From the NCBI RefSeq assembly GCF_028288465.1, contig NZ_JAQBNR010000069.1, positions 62,001 through 126,000 of the forward strand: DNA of 64,000 nt, in the 5' to 3' direction. A program made the position numbers and the translations under genes. How positions within the stretch are numbered: the first letter of the stretch is position 1; each line of letters opens with the position of its first letter. The notes beneath the pieces are model-generated. The model saw only the letters and a list, made by a program, of their open reading frames with translations, ran no database searches and was not told where the DNA came from. The DNA is from Ferruginibacter sp. (GTDB lineage Bacteria; Bacteroidota; Bacteroidia; Chitinophagales; Chitinophagaceae). Positions 42,055 through 50,870 of the stretch are shown here, one piece after another.

Positions 42055-42206
42055 AGCTGGTGAGTTATTTCTTTTGGCCTTTTAACAATGGTTAAATTAT
42101 TTTGTTTAAAGATAGCAGTTAAAAGATTAACAAGTCCGATTCTAAGTCACTTTTTAAGGCAGGTTAAATAAAGAACTTTGCTTCCCGGGTCTATTGCGTA
42201 AAAAAA

Positions 42207-42232
42207 ATCCCGGCTCCTTTCGGAACCGGGAT
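42207..42232 (-). terminator. Rho-independent terminator after the methyltransferase gene
   Basis: Minus strand: ATCCCGGTTCCGAAAGGAGC then CGGGAT, followed by a run of T. It ends the polysaccharide deacetylase/methyltransferase unit. Confidence 0.85.
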
Positions 42233-42258
42233 AACCTTTATTCATATTTTCAAATCAT

Positions 42259-42933
42259 CTAAAGTGTTACCCGAACAAAAAAATCCCGCTCAATATCGAT
42301 AATTTCTGCTTTGTTCAACCATCCCATTTGTCCAAGCAGTGATTCCAGGTCGGTTTTAGAATAATAATACAATGGACAATTGCGCATCTTGTAACGAACT
42401 TTGCGTTGCCAGCCAAGAAAACCGCCACTTTTTGGGAAACTCATCAATAACTCTTTAGTTACTTCTTTTTCCAGCTTTTTAAATGTGTCAATGGGTGTTT
42501 TTATGTAGTCGAAAAATCCAACCAACACTGCTGCGTCGTACTGCTGAGAAAACGGATGTTCCAGGTAGCCGCTGTGTATATAATTAACTTTACCCTCTGT
42601 AATGTATTGAGCTGTCTTTTGTTCGGCCAGCTGCAACATGCCTTCGGCGATGTCTATTCCAGTTACTGTTTTACCTGCATTCAACAAGGCCTCGCAATAA
42701 ACGCCGCCACCGCAACCCACATCCAGTATGGTTCTAATCTCATTGGTTGCAGTATATTTCAACACCAGTTCATAGCGCAGGCGCATAGACACCCTGAAAT
42801 ATTTATCTAAAAATTTATCCCAACTACTTCTCTTTTTTGTGTGACCGTAAATACTGTCAAAATCTGCTGCGTATCCGTGAAAAAACGTAGCTACATCCTT
42901 TGTTTCTGAAATATATTCTTTTGTGTTGGTCAT
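42259..42933 (-). CDS. Class I SAM-dependent methyltransferase
   Basis: 224 residues from the ATG at 42933, which overlaps the deacetylase stop as TAATG, showing coupling. The SAM-binding motif I is IRTILDVGCGGGVYCEALL and motif II TVTGIDIAEGMLQLAEQK. The acceptor is unknown; a sugar or lipid-linked saccharide is likely from the neighbours. Confidence 0.88.
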   Translation of the reverse strand: MTNTKEYISETKDVATFFHGYAADFDSIYGHTKKRSSWDKFLDKYFRVSMRLRYELVLKYTATNEIRTILDVGCGGGVYCEALLNAGKTVTGIDIAEGMLQLAEQKTAQYITEGKVNYIHSGYLEHPFSQQYDAAVLVGFFDYIKTPIDTFKKLEKEVTKELLMSFPKSGGFLGWQRKVRYKMRNCPLYYYSKTDLESLLGQMGWLNKAEIIDIERDFFVRVTL

Positions 42934-43736
42934 TATGTATGGTTGTTTAAAATGTTTGATACTGTTGTGCATTCAAAATCGGATAACAGCTGCCTTGTTT
43001 TTTTTTCGGCAGAATACAAATTTACATAGTGCGTAAATCTTATCCTGCGGTTAATGCCGGGTACTTTTGGCTGGTTGATATCAAGTTCCCATGGATGCAG
43101 GTAGAAAATGCAGTGCCTTTCTTTAAGCATGCTGGTCATCTTTTCTTTAAAGAAAGAATAAGGCAGCAACCGGAAATAACCGCCTCCTACACCAAAATCA
43201 AAATTCATTACTTTTAGAGTACTCACCGGAAATTCAAGCAACCCATTGTTGAGATGCTGAATGGCGGGATTGAATCCTGGTATACCAGTTCGTTTTGCAT
43301 CTCCCGGAAAAATACTTGAATCGTATTGAAACCCTTCTTCCTTCAATATATCCAATGCCCACAAACTTCTTGCATCAATCGAAAAATAGGGTGCCCGGAA
43401 CCCGGTATAACTAACGCCAAACGGCTGAATTAATTGTTTTGATTTTTGTATTTCTTCCCTGAACTGATCGGGTGTTAATTTATATATAAACGGATGAGAA
43501 TAAGTGTGGCAGCCAATCTCATGGCCTTCGGCAATAATTTCACGGATCATCAGCGGATGATCTTCAATTGTTTTTGCCAATAAAAAATACGTTGCCTTTA
43601 CATTGGCCTTTTGAAAAAGTTCCAGCAATTTATAGTGCCCGATATGTAATCTTTTTTCGAGCTTTATCCAATTGCTTACAGGCAGGTCGATGCCCTGGTA
43701 CCAATCTTCAAAATCTACCGTAAAAGCAATCTTCAT
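42933..43736 (-). CDS. Polysaccharide deacetylase (XrtA-locus/DUF3473 type)
   Basis: 267 residues, NodB fold. The metal Asp is in FTVDFEDWYQG and the metal His pair in GHEIGCHTYSHPFIY; RAPYFSIDARSLWALDIL follows. The C-terminal IFYLHPWELDINQPKVPG is typical of the exosortase-associated deacetylases with DUF3473, though no exosortase is in the window. It likely removes acetyl groups from the exopolysaccharide. Confidence 0.92.
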   Translation of the reverse strand: MKIAFTVDFEDWYQGIDLPVSNWIKLEKRLHIGHYKLLELFQKANVKATYFLLAKTIEDHPLMIREIIAEGHEIGCHTYSHPFIYKLTPDQFREEIQKSKQLIQPFGVSYTGFRAPYFSIDARSLWALDILKEEGFQYDSSIFPGDAKRTGIPGFNPAIQHLNNGLLEFPVSTLKVMNFDFGVGGGYFRLLPYSFFKEKMTSMLKERHCIFYLHPWELDINQPKVPGINRRIRFTHYVNLYSAEKKTRQLLSDFECTTVSNILNNHT

Positions 43737-43737
43737 T

Positions 43738-44907
43738 TCAGTTTGTTCTGTTGTAAATAATTTGTAAGCGCTGTGCCATTACATGCATATCCCAGTGCTG
43801 TATTACATGCTGTTGTGCACGCCTGCCAAATAATGCCCTTAATTCTGGTTGCAAAATTAGTTGTTCTGCCTTGTTAACTAATGCCTTCCTGTCGGTTTGC
43901 GGTACAATAAAACCTGATTTACCATTTTCCAATACCTCGGTTGCTCCTTCTACTTCAAACGTTACAACCGGCACCTGCAGTAAAGAAGCTTCTACAATCA
44001 CCCTGGGTAATCCTTCCCTTAACGATGTAAAAATAAAAATATCGCTTACAGACAAATATTTGGGGATATCTTTTCGATAGCCCAAAAACAAGATATTCTC
44101 TTTTTTAATACTTTTTTCTTCTGCAAGCACTTTACATTCAGCCAGCAATTCCCCTTCTCCAATCAATAAAAACTTTAGGTTAGTATATTTTTTTTGTAAT
44201 TCTGCGAAGGCTTCAATAGCATAACGCTGCGCTTTTGAATAAGAAAATCTGCCGACTGTTATAAATACAATATCATCCTCTGCTATCCCCAACGATTTTC
44301 TAAACAAAATTTTATCGCTTGTTGTTTGAACGGCCTGCTGCATATAACTGTCAATATCAATTCCGCTTCTTACTATTTCAAAAGGTATTTTTTCACCGAT
44401 ATTTTCTTTCCTGTATTCGTCTACGGTATCTTTTCCTACCGCCACTACCAGGTCGGCGCAATAAATAGTCAACTTTTCAAGCAGGATATAAAAGTTTCTT
44501 TTTAACCTGCTCATCGGATCATTGAAGGTAACCCCATGCAATCCATAAATTACGTAAGGGCAACGAGCCAGCCATGCAGCCAGTTTTGTAATGAAGCTGG
44601 CTTTTGTTTCGTGCGTATGTACAATGTCATATTTTTCTTTGCGGATAAGCCGGTAGTAAAACCACAACGCCTGCAAATCTTTTAACGGGTGAATGGTGTT
44701 AACCAGGTAAGGGCAAACAATCATTTTTATTTTAGGGTGCTTGCAAAACAAATCATCCTTACACTCCACACCACAGCTTAAATGAAATTCAAATTCCTTT
44801 GAAAGATTGGCAATGGTGTAATAGATATTTTTTTCAACGCCGCCACCCAATACCAACCGCGTAGTTGTGTGCAGAATCTTTTTCTTTTTTATGCCGGCTG
44901 GTTTCAT
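43738..44907 (-). CDS. Glycosyltransferase, GT4 type
   Basis: 389 residues, GT-B fold. N-terminal LHTTTRLVLGGGVEKNIYYT has the glycine-rich acceptor loop; the C-terminal nucleotide-sugar domain shows FVTVGRFSYSKAQRYAIEAF, LLIGEGELLAECK and the E-x7-E motif in REGLPRVIVEASLLQVPVV. Its start overlaps the AsnB stop by 4 bases and it ends one base before the deacetylase start, so these three genes form one operon. Confidence 0.93.
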   Translation of the reverse strand: MKPAGIKKKKILHTTTRLVLGGGVEKNIYYTIANLSKEFEFHLSCGVECKDDLFCKHPKIKMIVCPYLVNTIHPLKDLQALWFYYRLIRKEKYDIVHTHETKASFITKLAAWLARCPYVIYGLHGVTFNDPMSRLKRNFYILLEKLTIYCADLVVAVGKDTVDEYRKENIGEKIPFEIVRSGIDIDSYMQQAVQTTSDKILFRKSLGIAEDDIVFITVGRFSYSKAQRYAIEAFAELQKKYTNLKFLLIGEGELLAECKVLAEEKSIKKENILFLGYRKDIPKYLSVSDIFIFTSLREGLPRVIVEASLLQVPVVTFEVEGATEVLENGKSGFIVPQTDRKALVNKAEQLILQPELRALFGRRAQQHVIQHWDMHVMAQRLQIIYNRTN

Positions 44908-46748
44908 TTGCTGAGGTAAACTTTTTTATACCAAATTTCCATACTTAATAAAGTCCACAAAATTTTTGCTCTTTTTTCTGCGGATATTTTGATGGTATTA
45001 TTTAACAGCCCGGTTAAAAATGCATGCTGTAAAAACTGGTTACTGATCGCATCCGGGGCGCCAACATAGTCAAACACTACATCCCTCAACTCTTTTTCAA
45101 CCCACTTTTTCAATGGTATTTCAAATCCTCTTTTGGGCTGGTTAATTAATTCACCGGGTAAATATTTTTTTGCCAGTTGTCTTAATAAATATTTGGTAGT
45201 ACTTCCATTAATTTTAAAGCTGTCATCCATACCGGGCGCATATTCCAGCAAATCTTTACAAAGAAAAGGACTGCGCCCTTCCAGTGAGTGAGCCATGTTG
45301 GCGATATCCATCTTCACCAGTAAATCTGTGAACAGGGTTGTATTAAAATCCATGTTCATAATCTTTCTTAATCCACTGATGGGCGCATTAGCCACCGCGG
45401 TAAAATCGGCACGCATTGATTCAAGGTAATTCATTCCATTGGCAGTGATGTTTGTCTCATAATCTTCCATAATATCCACCCCTGCAGATAAATAAATTTC
45501 CAGGCTATTTTTGGATGCCAGCGAAAGCAACCTGTAAATATAATTGTATTTGGATTTTTTGTTATGGCCCGGGGGAAGCAAATTCTTTGCCAGTGAAGCT
45601 GTATTTTTTACCGCTCCATGGCTTTTAAAAAAATCATATTTGGCAAAAGGAACATAGCGCCTGTATCCGCCAAACAATTCATCGGCTCCATCGCCATTTA
45701 AAATAACGGTGAGGTGTTTTTTTGCTGCAGCACTTACATAATAACTAGGTATAGCAGAGCTGTCAAAAAATGGCTCGCCATAATTACTGCATATTTTTTC
45801 GAGATCATTCTTCAAATGATCAAAGGAAATCTTTATTTCCGTGTGGTTGGTATGGCATTTCTCTGCCACCAGTTTTGCAAGGGGTGCTTCATCATACTCT
45901 CCGTCAAACGAAACTGTAAATGTTTTTATCCTGTTATTATATTTACTGGCAATGGCGGTAGTTAAACCACTGTCAATACCGCCGCTTAAAAAACTACCCA
46001 CTTCCAAATCAGATGACTCAACCCTTCTTTTTACCGCCGCATTCAAATATTCATCTACCTTCTCAACGCTTTGTTCAAAATTATCTGTATGAGTTTGCAG
46101 GTAAAAATCATTGATGCTCCACCAGCAGGTATCAGTTATGTCAAGCGTAGTACAATCTATTAATAAAAAATGGCCCGCCTTTAATTCGCTTACATTTTTA
46201 TAGGGTGTGCAACTTCCGTAGAAGGAGCCTAACCGCAGGTAATGGTAAAAATGCTGGTCATTCATTTGCAGTGGCAGCAAGCCTTTCAGGCAATTCAGTT
46301 CACTGGCAAAAACAAATTTTTCTTTATCCCGATAATAATACAAAGGCTTTTTGCCGGCACGGTCGCGTGCGATAAACAATTTTTTTTCCTGCCTGTCGTA
46401 TAAGGCAAATGCGAACATCCCTTCCAGGTAATGCAAAAAGTTAACGCCAAATTGCTGGTATAAAAGTAACAGGGTTTCTGTATCGGAAGAAGTAGTGCCG
46501 TGCAAATTAAGCAGGCTTCTTATTTCTTTGTGGTTGTAAATTTCACCGTTAAAAATAATGGTGTAACGATCCTGTAAATGCATTGGTTGCTTACCTCCGC
46601 CAATATCAACAATGGATAAACGGAGATGATATAAGTCTACATTATCAACCATATAACCGGCCTGCTCATCAGGACCGCGGTGTAACATTTGTTCATCTAT
46701 TTGCTTGTATAATAATTTAAAATTTACTGCGCCTGCAATACCACACAT
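44904..46748 (-). CDS. asnB: Asparagine synthase-type amidotransferase 1
   Basis: 614 residues. N-terminal glutaminase: MCGIAGAVNFKLL with catalytic Cys2, HRGPDEQAGYM and FNGEIYNHKEIR. Synthetase domain: SFLSGGIDSGLTTAIASKYN (PP-loop SGGxDS) and FDSSAIPSYYVSAAAKKH then LNGDGADELFGGYRRY. Besides asparagine synthesis, AsnB-like proteins in polysaccharide loci are thought to amidate uronic acids or other sugar acids. Three copies in this window favour such a role here. Confidence 0.93.
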   Translation of the reverse strand: MCGIAGAVNFKLLYKQIDEQMLHRGPDEQAGYMVDNVDLYHLRLSIVDIGGGKQPMHLQDRYTIIFNGEIYNHKEIRSLLNLHGTTSSDTETLLLLYQQFGVNFLHYLEGMFAFALYDRQEKKLFIARDRAGKKPLYYYRDKEKFVFASELNCLKGLLPLQMNDQHFYHYLRLGSFYGSCTPYKNVSELKAGHFLLIDCTTLDITDTCWWSINDFYLQTHTDNFEQSVEKVDEYLNAAVKRRVESSDLEVGSFLSGGIDSGLTTAIASKYNNRIKTFTVSFDGEYDEAPLAKLVAEKCHTNHTEIKISFDHLKNDLEKICSNYGEPFFDSSAIPSYYVSAAAKKHLTVILNGDGADELFGGYRRYVPFAKYDFFKSHGAVKNTASLAKNLLPPGHNKKSKYNYIYRLLSLASKNSLEIYLSAGVDIMEDYETNITANGMNYLESMRADFTAVANAPISGLRKIMNMDFNTTLFTDLLVKMDIANMAHSLEGRSPFLCKDLLEYAPGMDDSFKINGSTTKYLLRQLAKKYLPGELINQPKRGFEIPLKKWVEKELRDVVFDYVGAPDAISNQFLQHAFLTGLLNNTIKISAEKRAKILWTLLSMEIWYKKVYLSK

Positions 46749-46788
46749 ATAACACTATCTTTAGTATCAACAAAATAACTCTATATTA

Positions 46789-46821
46789 TTGAATAGCAGA
46801 TGATAATTTGGGATAAATTTG
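46789..46821 (+). promoter_or_regulatory. Possible Bacteroidota promoter for the gene at 46873
   Basis: TAAATTTG at 46814-46821 matches the TAnnTTTG -7 box, with TTG at 46789-46791, 22 bases upstream. The ATG lies 52 bases downstream. Confidence 0.4.
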
Positions 46822-46872
46822 TCTGCACACTGCATTTACTCTTACGTATAAAAAGTTTTCTTATTAAAAAGG

Positions 46873-48210
46873 ATGGGTTTTACTGACTTCATATTATTTC
46901 CATTTTATGTCCTCATTTTTCATTTAATTTTTTCGGCCAGGCGAAAACGTATGACTGATCCGTTTTTAAAAAAATACCAGCGGCAGGGCTTTTGGATACG
47001 CGTGTTTAGTGCTGTTGCATTTACCGTTTTCTTTGTTTATCTCACACCCGGTGACAGTACTTCGTTATACTACCCCGAAGGGTATCATATGTACAGCCTG
47101 ATACTAAATAATCCTGTTAAATATATTCACCTGCTTTTTACTGCCGGAGCAAATTATGACGAGAATCTTTTAATGGTGCCGGATAATATTAATTCGTTTA
47201 AAATAGAAAGTAATTTTCTCATAGCAAGGCTGGTAGCCTTTTTTTGCTTTTTTACATTCGGAAAATACCTGCTGATAAACCTTTGTTTTTCGATGATTGC
47301 TTACAGCGGCGTATGGCGTTTGTACAAATTTTTTTATGAGCATTACCCGCATTTACATAAGGGCTTAGCCATCACCATTATTTATTTACCCTCACTGGTA
47401 TTTTGGTGCTCGGGTGTGCTGAAAGATCCGGTTTGTATATGCATGCTGGGCTGGTTAACTTATTCTCTGTATTGTATTTTTGAAAAGCGCCGGGTGTCTT
47501 TTAAAAATATATTCATAGCAGTTATTGCCGCTTATACATTGTACATTGTTAAGGTTTACATCATTATTTGCTATCTGCCTTTTTTTATTTTATATCTGGT
47601 TTTAGTGAACCTGAAACTACTGAAAAATACAATATTGAAATGGTCTATTGGTGTACTGATTTTATCTGCTGTTGTTGTTGGCATTTTTGTTTTAGCCGAC
47701 ACGTTAAAAGATCAGCTTGGCTTTTTTGCATTGGATAAAATAGTTGAATCGGTTAAAACGCAGCAAACCAATTTTATCAATATGGCAGAAGGTGCTGAGT
47801 CATCTTTTTCTCTGGGCGTGGAATACGATGGATCGCCAGGCAGTTTATTGAAAATGACACCAGCAGCAATTGTGGCCACTTTTTTTCGCCCTTTTCTTTG
47901 GGAGTCAAAAAAAATTTCTACGCTGATGTCATCGGCAGAAAGTCTTGCTCTGATTTTACTGACTATATACGTACTTATAAAAGCGGGACCTTACCGGTTT
48001 ATAAAGACGTTGTTTACTGATCCAATGATCTCTTTCTGCTTTTTTTACTCTGTAGTATTTGCCATTTTTGTTGGTGCCACAACACTCAACTTCGGCACGC
48101 TGGTACGTTATAAAATTCCTTGTTTACCGTTTTATATCATTGCACTCCTGTTAATACTGGACGCCTTACCCAGCAAGAAAAAGGAAATTAAAAATAGCCT
48201 GGAAATGTGA
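46873..48210 (+). CDS. Multi-pass membrane protein of the polysaccharide locus, paralogue 1 (Wzy-like candidate)
   Basis: 445 residues with about ten transmembrane helices. No family recognised with certainty. It shares with the protein at 56453 the motifs (P)S-x-x-FW-x5-LKDP-x-C, FRP(F/Y)-x-WE, SLLxF/LALIL-type helices and FGTLVRYK(I/A)P. Size, topology and location between glycosyltransferases fit an O-antigen-polymerase-like role, but ligase or export functions are possible. It lies alone on the plus strand between minus-strand genes. Confidence 0.75.
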   Translation: MGFTDFILFPFYVLIFHLIFSARRKRMTDPFLKKYQRQGFWIRVFSAVAFTVFFVYLTPGDSTSLYYPEGYHMYSLILNNPVKYIHLLFTAGANYDENLLMVPDNINSFKIESNFLIARLVAFFCFFTFGKYLLINLCFSMIAYSGVWRLYKFFYEHYPHLHKGLAITIIYLPSLVFWCSGVLKDPVCICMLGWLTYSLYCIFEKRRVSFKNIFIAVIAAYTLYIVKVYIIICYLPFFILYLVLVNLKLLKNTILKWSIGVLILSAVVVGIFVLADTLKDQLGFFALDKIVESVKTQQTNFINMAEGAESSFSLGVEYDGSPGSLLKMTPAAIVATFFRPFLWESKKISTLMSSAESLALILLTIYVLIKAGPYRFIKTLFTDPMISFCFFYSVVFAIFVGATTLNFGTLVRYKIPCLPFYIIALLLILDALPSKKKEIKNSLEM

Positions 48211-48216
48211 GGATCT

Positions 48217-49413
48217 TCAGGCATTTAAAGCATTTCCTCTTCTGAACACCAATTGCGCCATGGACCGAAGATTGAGCAATTTTCGTAATGGAAGTTTAAA
48301 AGAACGGTTAAGTGTAAGTATAGCGGGTTCAATAGTAGTGAACAGGTTTAAAAAATTTGCTTCATTCGACTGCAGGCTGTACTGTGCAATCATTTTTTGA
48401 CGGCCGGCAATACCCATTCTTTTTCTTAAGGAAGCATCCAGCAACAGCTTTTCAATATTATTATACCATTCATCATCGGAGTCAGCAAAGTAACCATTTA
48501 CTCCTGCTTCTATAATTTTTTTATTTACACCAACGGATGATGATACAGAGGGTATACCCAACGACAAATATTGAATTAATTTAAATCCGCATTTCCCTTC
48601 ACTCCATTCATCTGCTGTAAGTGGCATTAACCCAATTTGACATGCGGCTAGTTCAGACACTTCATTTTCTTCACTCCATTCAACATAGGCTACATTTTTT
48701 AAATTGAGCGATGGTTGTTGGTTACAGATAATTTTTACGTTAAAATCGTATTTATCCTGCAGTCGCCTCAACGCATTTTCTACAATGGCTAAATATTTTA
48801 AGGTAGAAAAACTTCCTGTCCAGGAAATGGTAATTTTTTCAACGTCATGATTGGCCAGTACATTGTACCGGTTGACGGTATCAACACAGGTTGGATTATA
48901 TACAACATTGCTATTGTATTGACGGGCATGATTGCATAAATATTGGTTACCGGCGCTAACGCAGTAAGCCATTTTGCAAATGGCGTTAACCTTTTGTGCG
49001 TTTTTAAAATGTGCTGCCAGGCGATTTTGCTTAGATACCGATGGCAACCAGATAGCATCATCAAAATCATAAATCAGTTTCTTTTGAAATAACCTGGCTA
49101 CAAGCCACTCAAAAACCGGGGGGCCAACAGGCGCAAATTCACGTTGTACCAACACGAAGTCGTATTTGTCTATTTTAAATAACAATAGCAGTCTTTTGAA
49201 AAAACCTTTACATAATGCAAGAGATTTTTTAAAGAGAAACCCGTACTGATGAATGATCTTAAAATCTGCGGGATCTAAAAAGGATTTAGTAGTTACTTCG
49301 TATCCATTTTTTACGAGGGTGTCTTTGTATAATTCAAACCGGAAGCGTTGGCACGGCGAAACATTTTCAGGGTACTGAACAATCATTAAAATTTGTTGAA
49401 TTCCCTTTTTCAT
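48217..49413 (-). CDS. Glycosyltransferase (GT4-like)
   Basis: 398 residues. It starts KKGIQQILMIVQYPENVSPC and has a GT-B C-terminal domain with ITISWTGSFSTLKYLAIVEN, VKIICNQQPSL, IGLMPLTADEWSEGKCGFKL then IQYLSLGIPSVSS. This is the pattern of GT4 enzymes acting late in polysaccharide repeat assembly. Sugar specificity cannot be read. Confidence 0.88.
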   Translation of the reverse strand: MKKGIQQILMIVQYPENVSPCQRFRFELYKDTLVKNGYEVTTKSFLDPADFKIIHQYGFLFKKSLALCKGFFKRLLLLFKIDKYDFVLVQREFAPVGPPVFEWLVARLFQKKLIYDFDDAIWLPSVSKQNRLAAHFKNAQKVNAICKMAYCVSAGNQYLCNHARQYNSNVVYNPTCVDTVNRYNVLANHDVEKITISWTGSFSTLKYLAIVENALRRLQDKYDFNVKIICNQQPSLNLKNVAYVEWSEENEVSELAACQIGLMPLTADEWSEGKCGFKLIQYLSLGIPSVSSSVGVNKKIIEAGVNGYFADSDDEWYNNIEKLLLDASLRKRMGIAGRQKMIAQYSLQSNEANFLNLFTTIEPAILTLNRSFKLPLRKLLNLRSMAQLVFRRGNALNA

Positions 49414-49634
49414 TGCAGTGTGGGTAAGCCGGCATTAAAAATTTAGAATATGTAATCAGCCATCTTCATTTGTTTTTCAAACAAGTGCGGTTAAGGCTAA
49501 ACTCTAAACGTTTTTTATACCGTTTTATTATTCCGAAATAAGCTCAAAAAACCGGCAGGACTGGCGTGATATATTACAATTTATTTAAGCAGAAAGTGCG
49601 GGATGGAGATTGTATTTGGCAGCAGCAAGTTTGG

Positions 49635-50870
49635 TCAGGAGAATATGATGTCATATACTTTTTTATACCTCTCCACCGCAGTGTTAAGCGAATAAAAATT
49701 GGCGCAACTGTTGCGGATATTTTTTTTATCAAATGGATTACCCTCAGCAATTTTTTGAACTACCGCGTTAAATGACTCATCTGAAAAATCAGGCAGCAGG
49801 TAGCCACTGTTATAACTTTCAACAATTTCGTCCAGGTCGCCTATGCCGCTATTGGTTATTATTGGGATACCCATTGCCATTATTTCGCCGTGCTTGGTTG
49901 GCGAAGAAGCTTGTTTTGAATAACATGGCTTTATAAAGAAAACAGCATAAGTACTAAAGGATAATAGCACGGGCACTTCATGCCGCTTACCATGCTGAAC
50001 AATTACCTGTCCTTCTGCGAGACCATATTTGGCGCCAGCAGCAGCGACAGTTTGCTGACTGTCGGGTGAAATAAAAAGAAATTTTGCCTTGGGTATTTTA
50101 ACTGCTACTGCTTTGCAAAAGTGCATCATTTCATCCGTTAAATACCAGCCACCAAGTGAGCCAAGATAAGTAATTATAAAATCGTCGTTGCTGATATTCA
50201 GGGCGGATGAAAATGCCGCTTTCAGCAATGGATCAACTTTCTCAGGATTAAACAATTCCATATCAACACTGCAGGGAATTACTTCTACCGGTACTGGCTG
50301 GTGGGGCAAATCGGTGCGGCTGTGAATTATTTCCCGCGCTTTATTTGTTACACAAACAGAATAGTCAGCTTTAACAAGACAAGCTTTTTCATGCGCTTTA
50401 AAAAACTTGTAAATCTTTTTTAACAGCGGATTTTTTAAATTCCATATACCGCCTTCTACTCTTTCATCTGCCCAAAATCCACGTATATCATTTAAAAATT
50501 TTATCCCAAATTTATTTTTCAAATATATGCCAACCAATGATGGTAAGCCGGGCCGTGTATGTACCATATCAAAATGGTGAATGGCATGCAGTTGACCGGC
50601 CTTTTTTTTCAATACATAAAAATCATATAGGGAAGAAAATACAGGAGGTTTTTTATGATATGGTACTGACACCCATTGGATAGCAAAGGGCGTCAGCATA
50701 TTTTCTACATAACCCCGGTTGGCAGCAAATCTTTCGGGTTTATCACAACTTAAAATGACAAAGCTATACCCAAATTTTGTAAGGTTCGACAGATAAGGAA
50801 TCACCTGGCTTTGTCCCAGAGGATCTGTCATACCATCGTAAGATATAAAGAGGATTTTTTTATCAGGCAT
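49635..50870 (-). CDS. Glycosyltransferase, GT4 type
   Basis: 411 residues from the ATG at 50870 (MPDKKILFISYDGMTDPLGQ), overlapping the AsnB stop by 8 bases; an ATG at 50891 is possible. GT-B features: IITYLGSLGGWYLTDEMMHF, AKFLFISPDSQQTV and the acidic motif SPTKHGEIMAMGIPIITNSG. Co-translated with the AsnB gene upstream. Confidence 0.92.
   Translation of the reverse strand: MPDKKILFISYDGMTDPLGQSQVIPYLSNLTKFGYSFVILSCDKPERFAANRGYVENMLTPFAIQWVSVPYHKKPPVFSSLYDFYVLKKKAGQLHAIHHFDMVHTRPGLPSLVGIYLKNKFGIKFLNDIRGFWADERVEGGIWNLKNPLLKKIYKFFKAHEKACLVKADYSVCVTNKAREIIHSRTDLPHQPVPVEVIPCSVDMELFNPEKVDPLLKAAFSSALNISNDDFIITYLGSLGGWYLTDEMMHFCKAVAVKIPKAKFLFISPDSQQTVAAAGAKYGLAEGQVIVQHGKRHEVPVLLSFSTYAVFFIKPCYSKQASSPTKHGEIMAMGIPIITNSGIGDLDEIVESYNSGYLLPDFSDESFNAVVQKIAEGNPFDKKNIRNSCANFYSLNTAVERYKKVYDIIFS

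Noticed and set aside
42933..43736. Complete exosortase/XrtA system suggested by the deacetylase
   Set aside because: No exosortase, PEP-CTERM-type target or associated kinase in the window.
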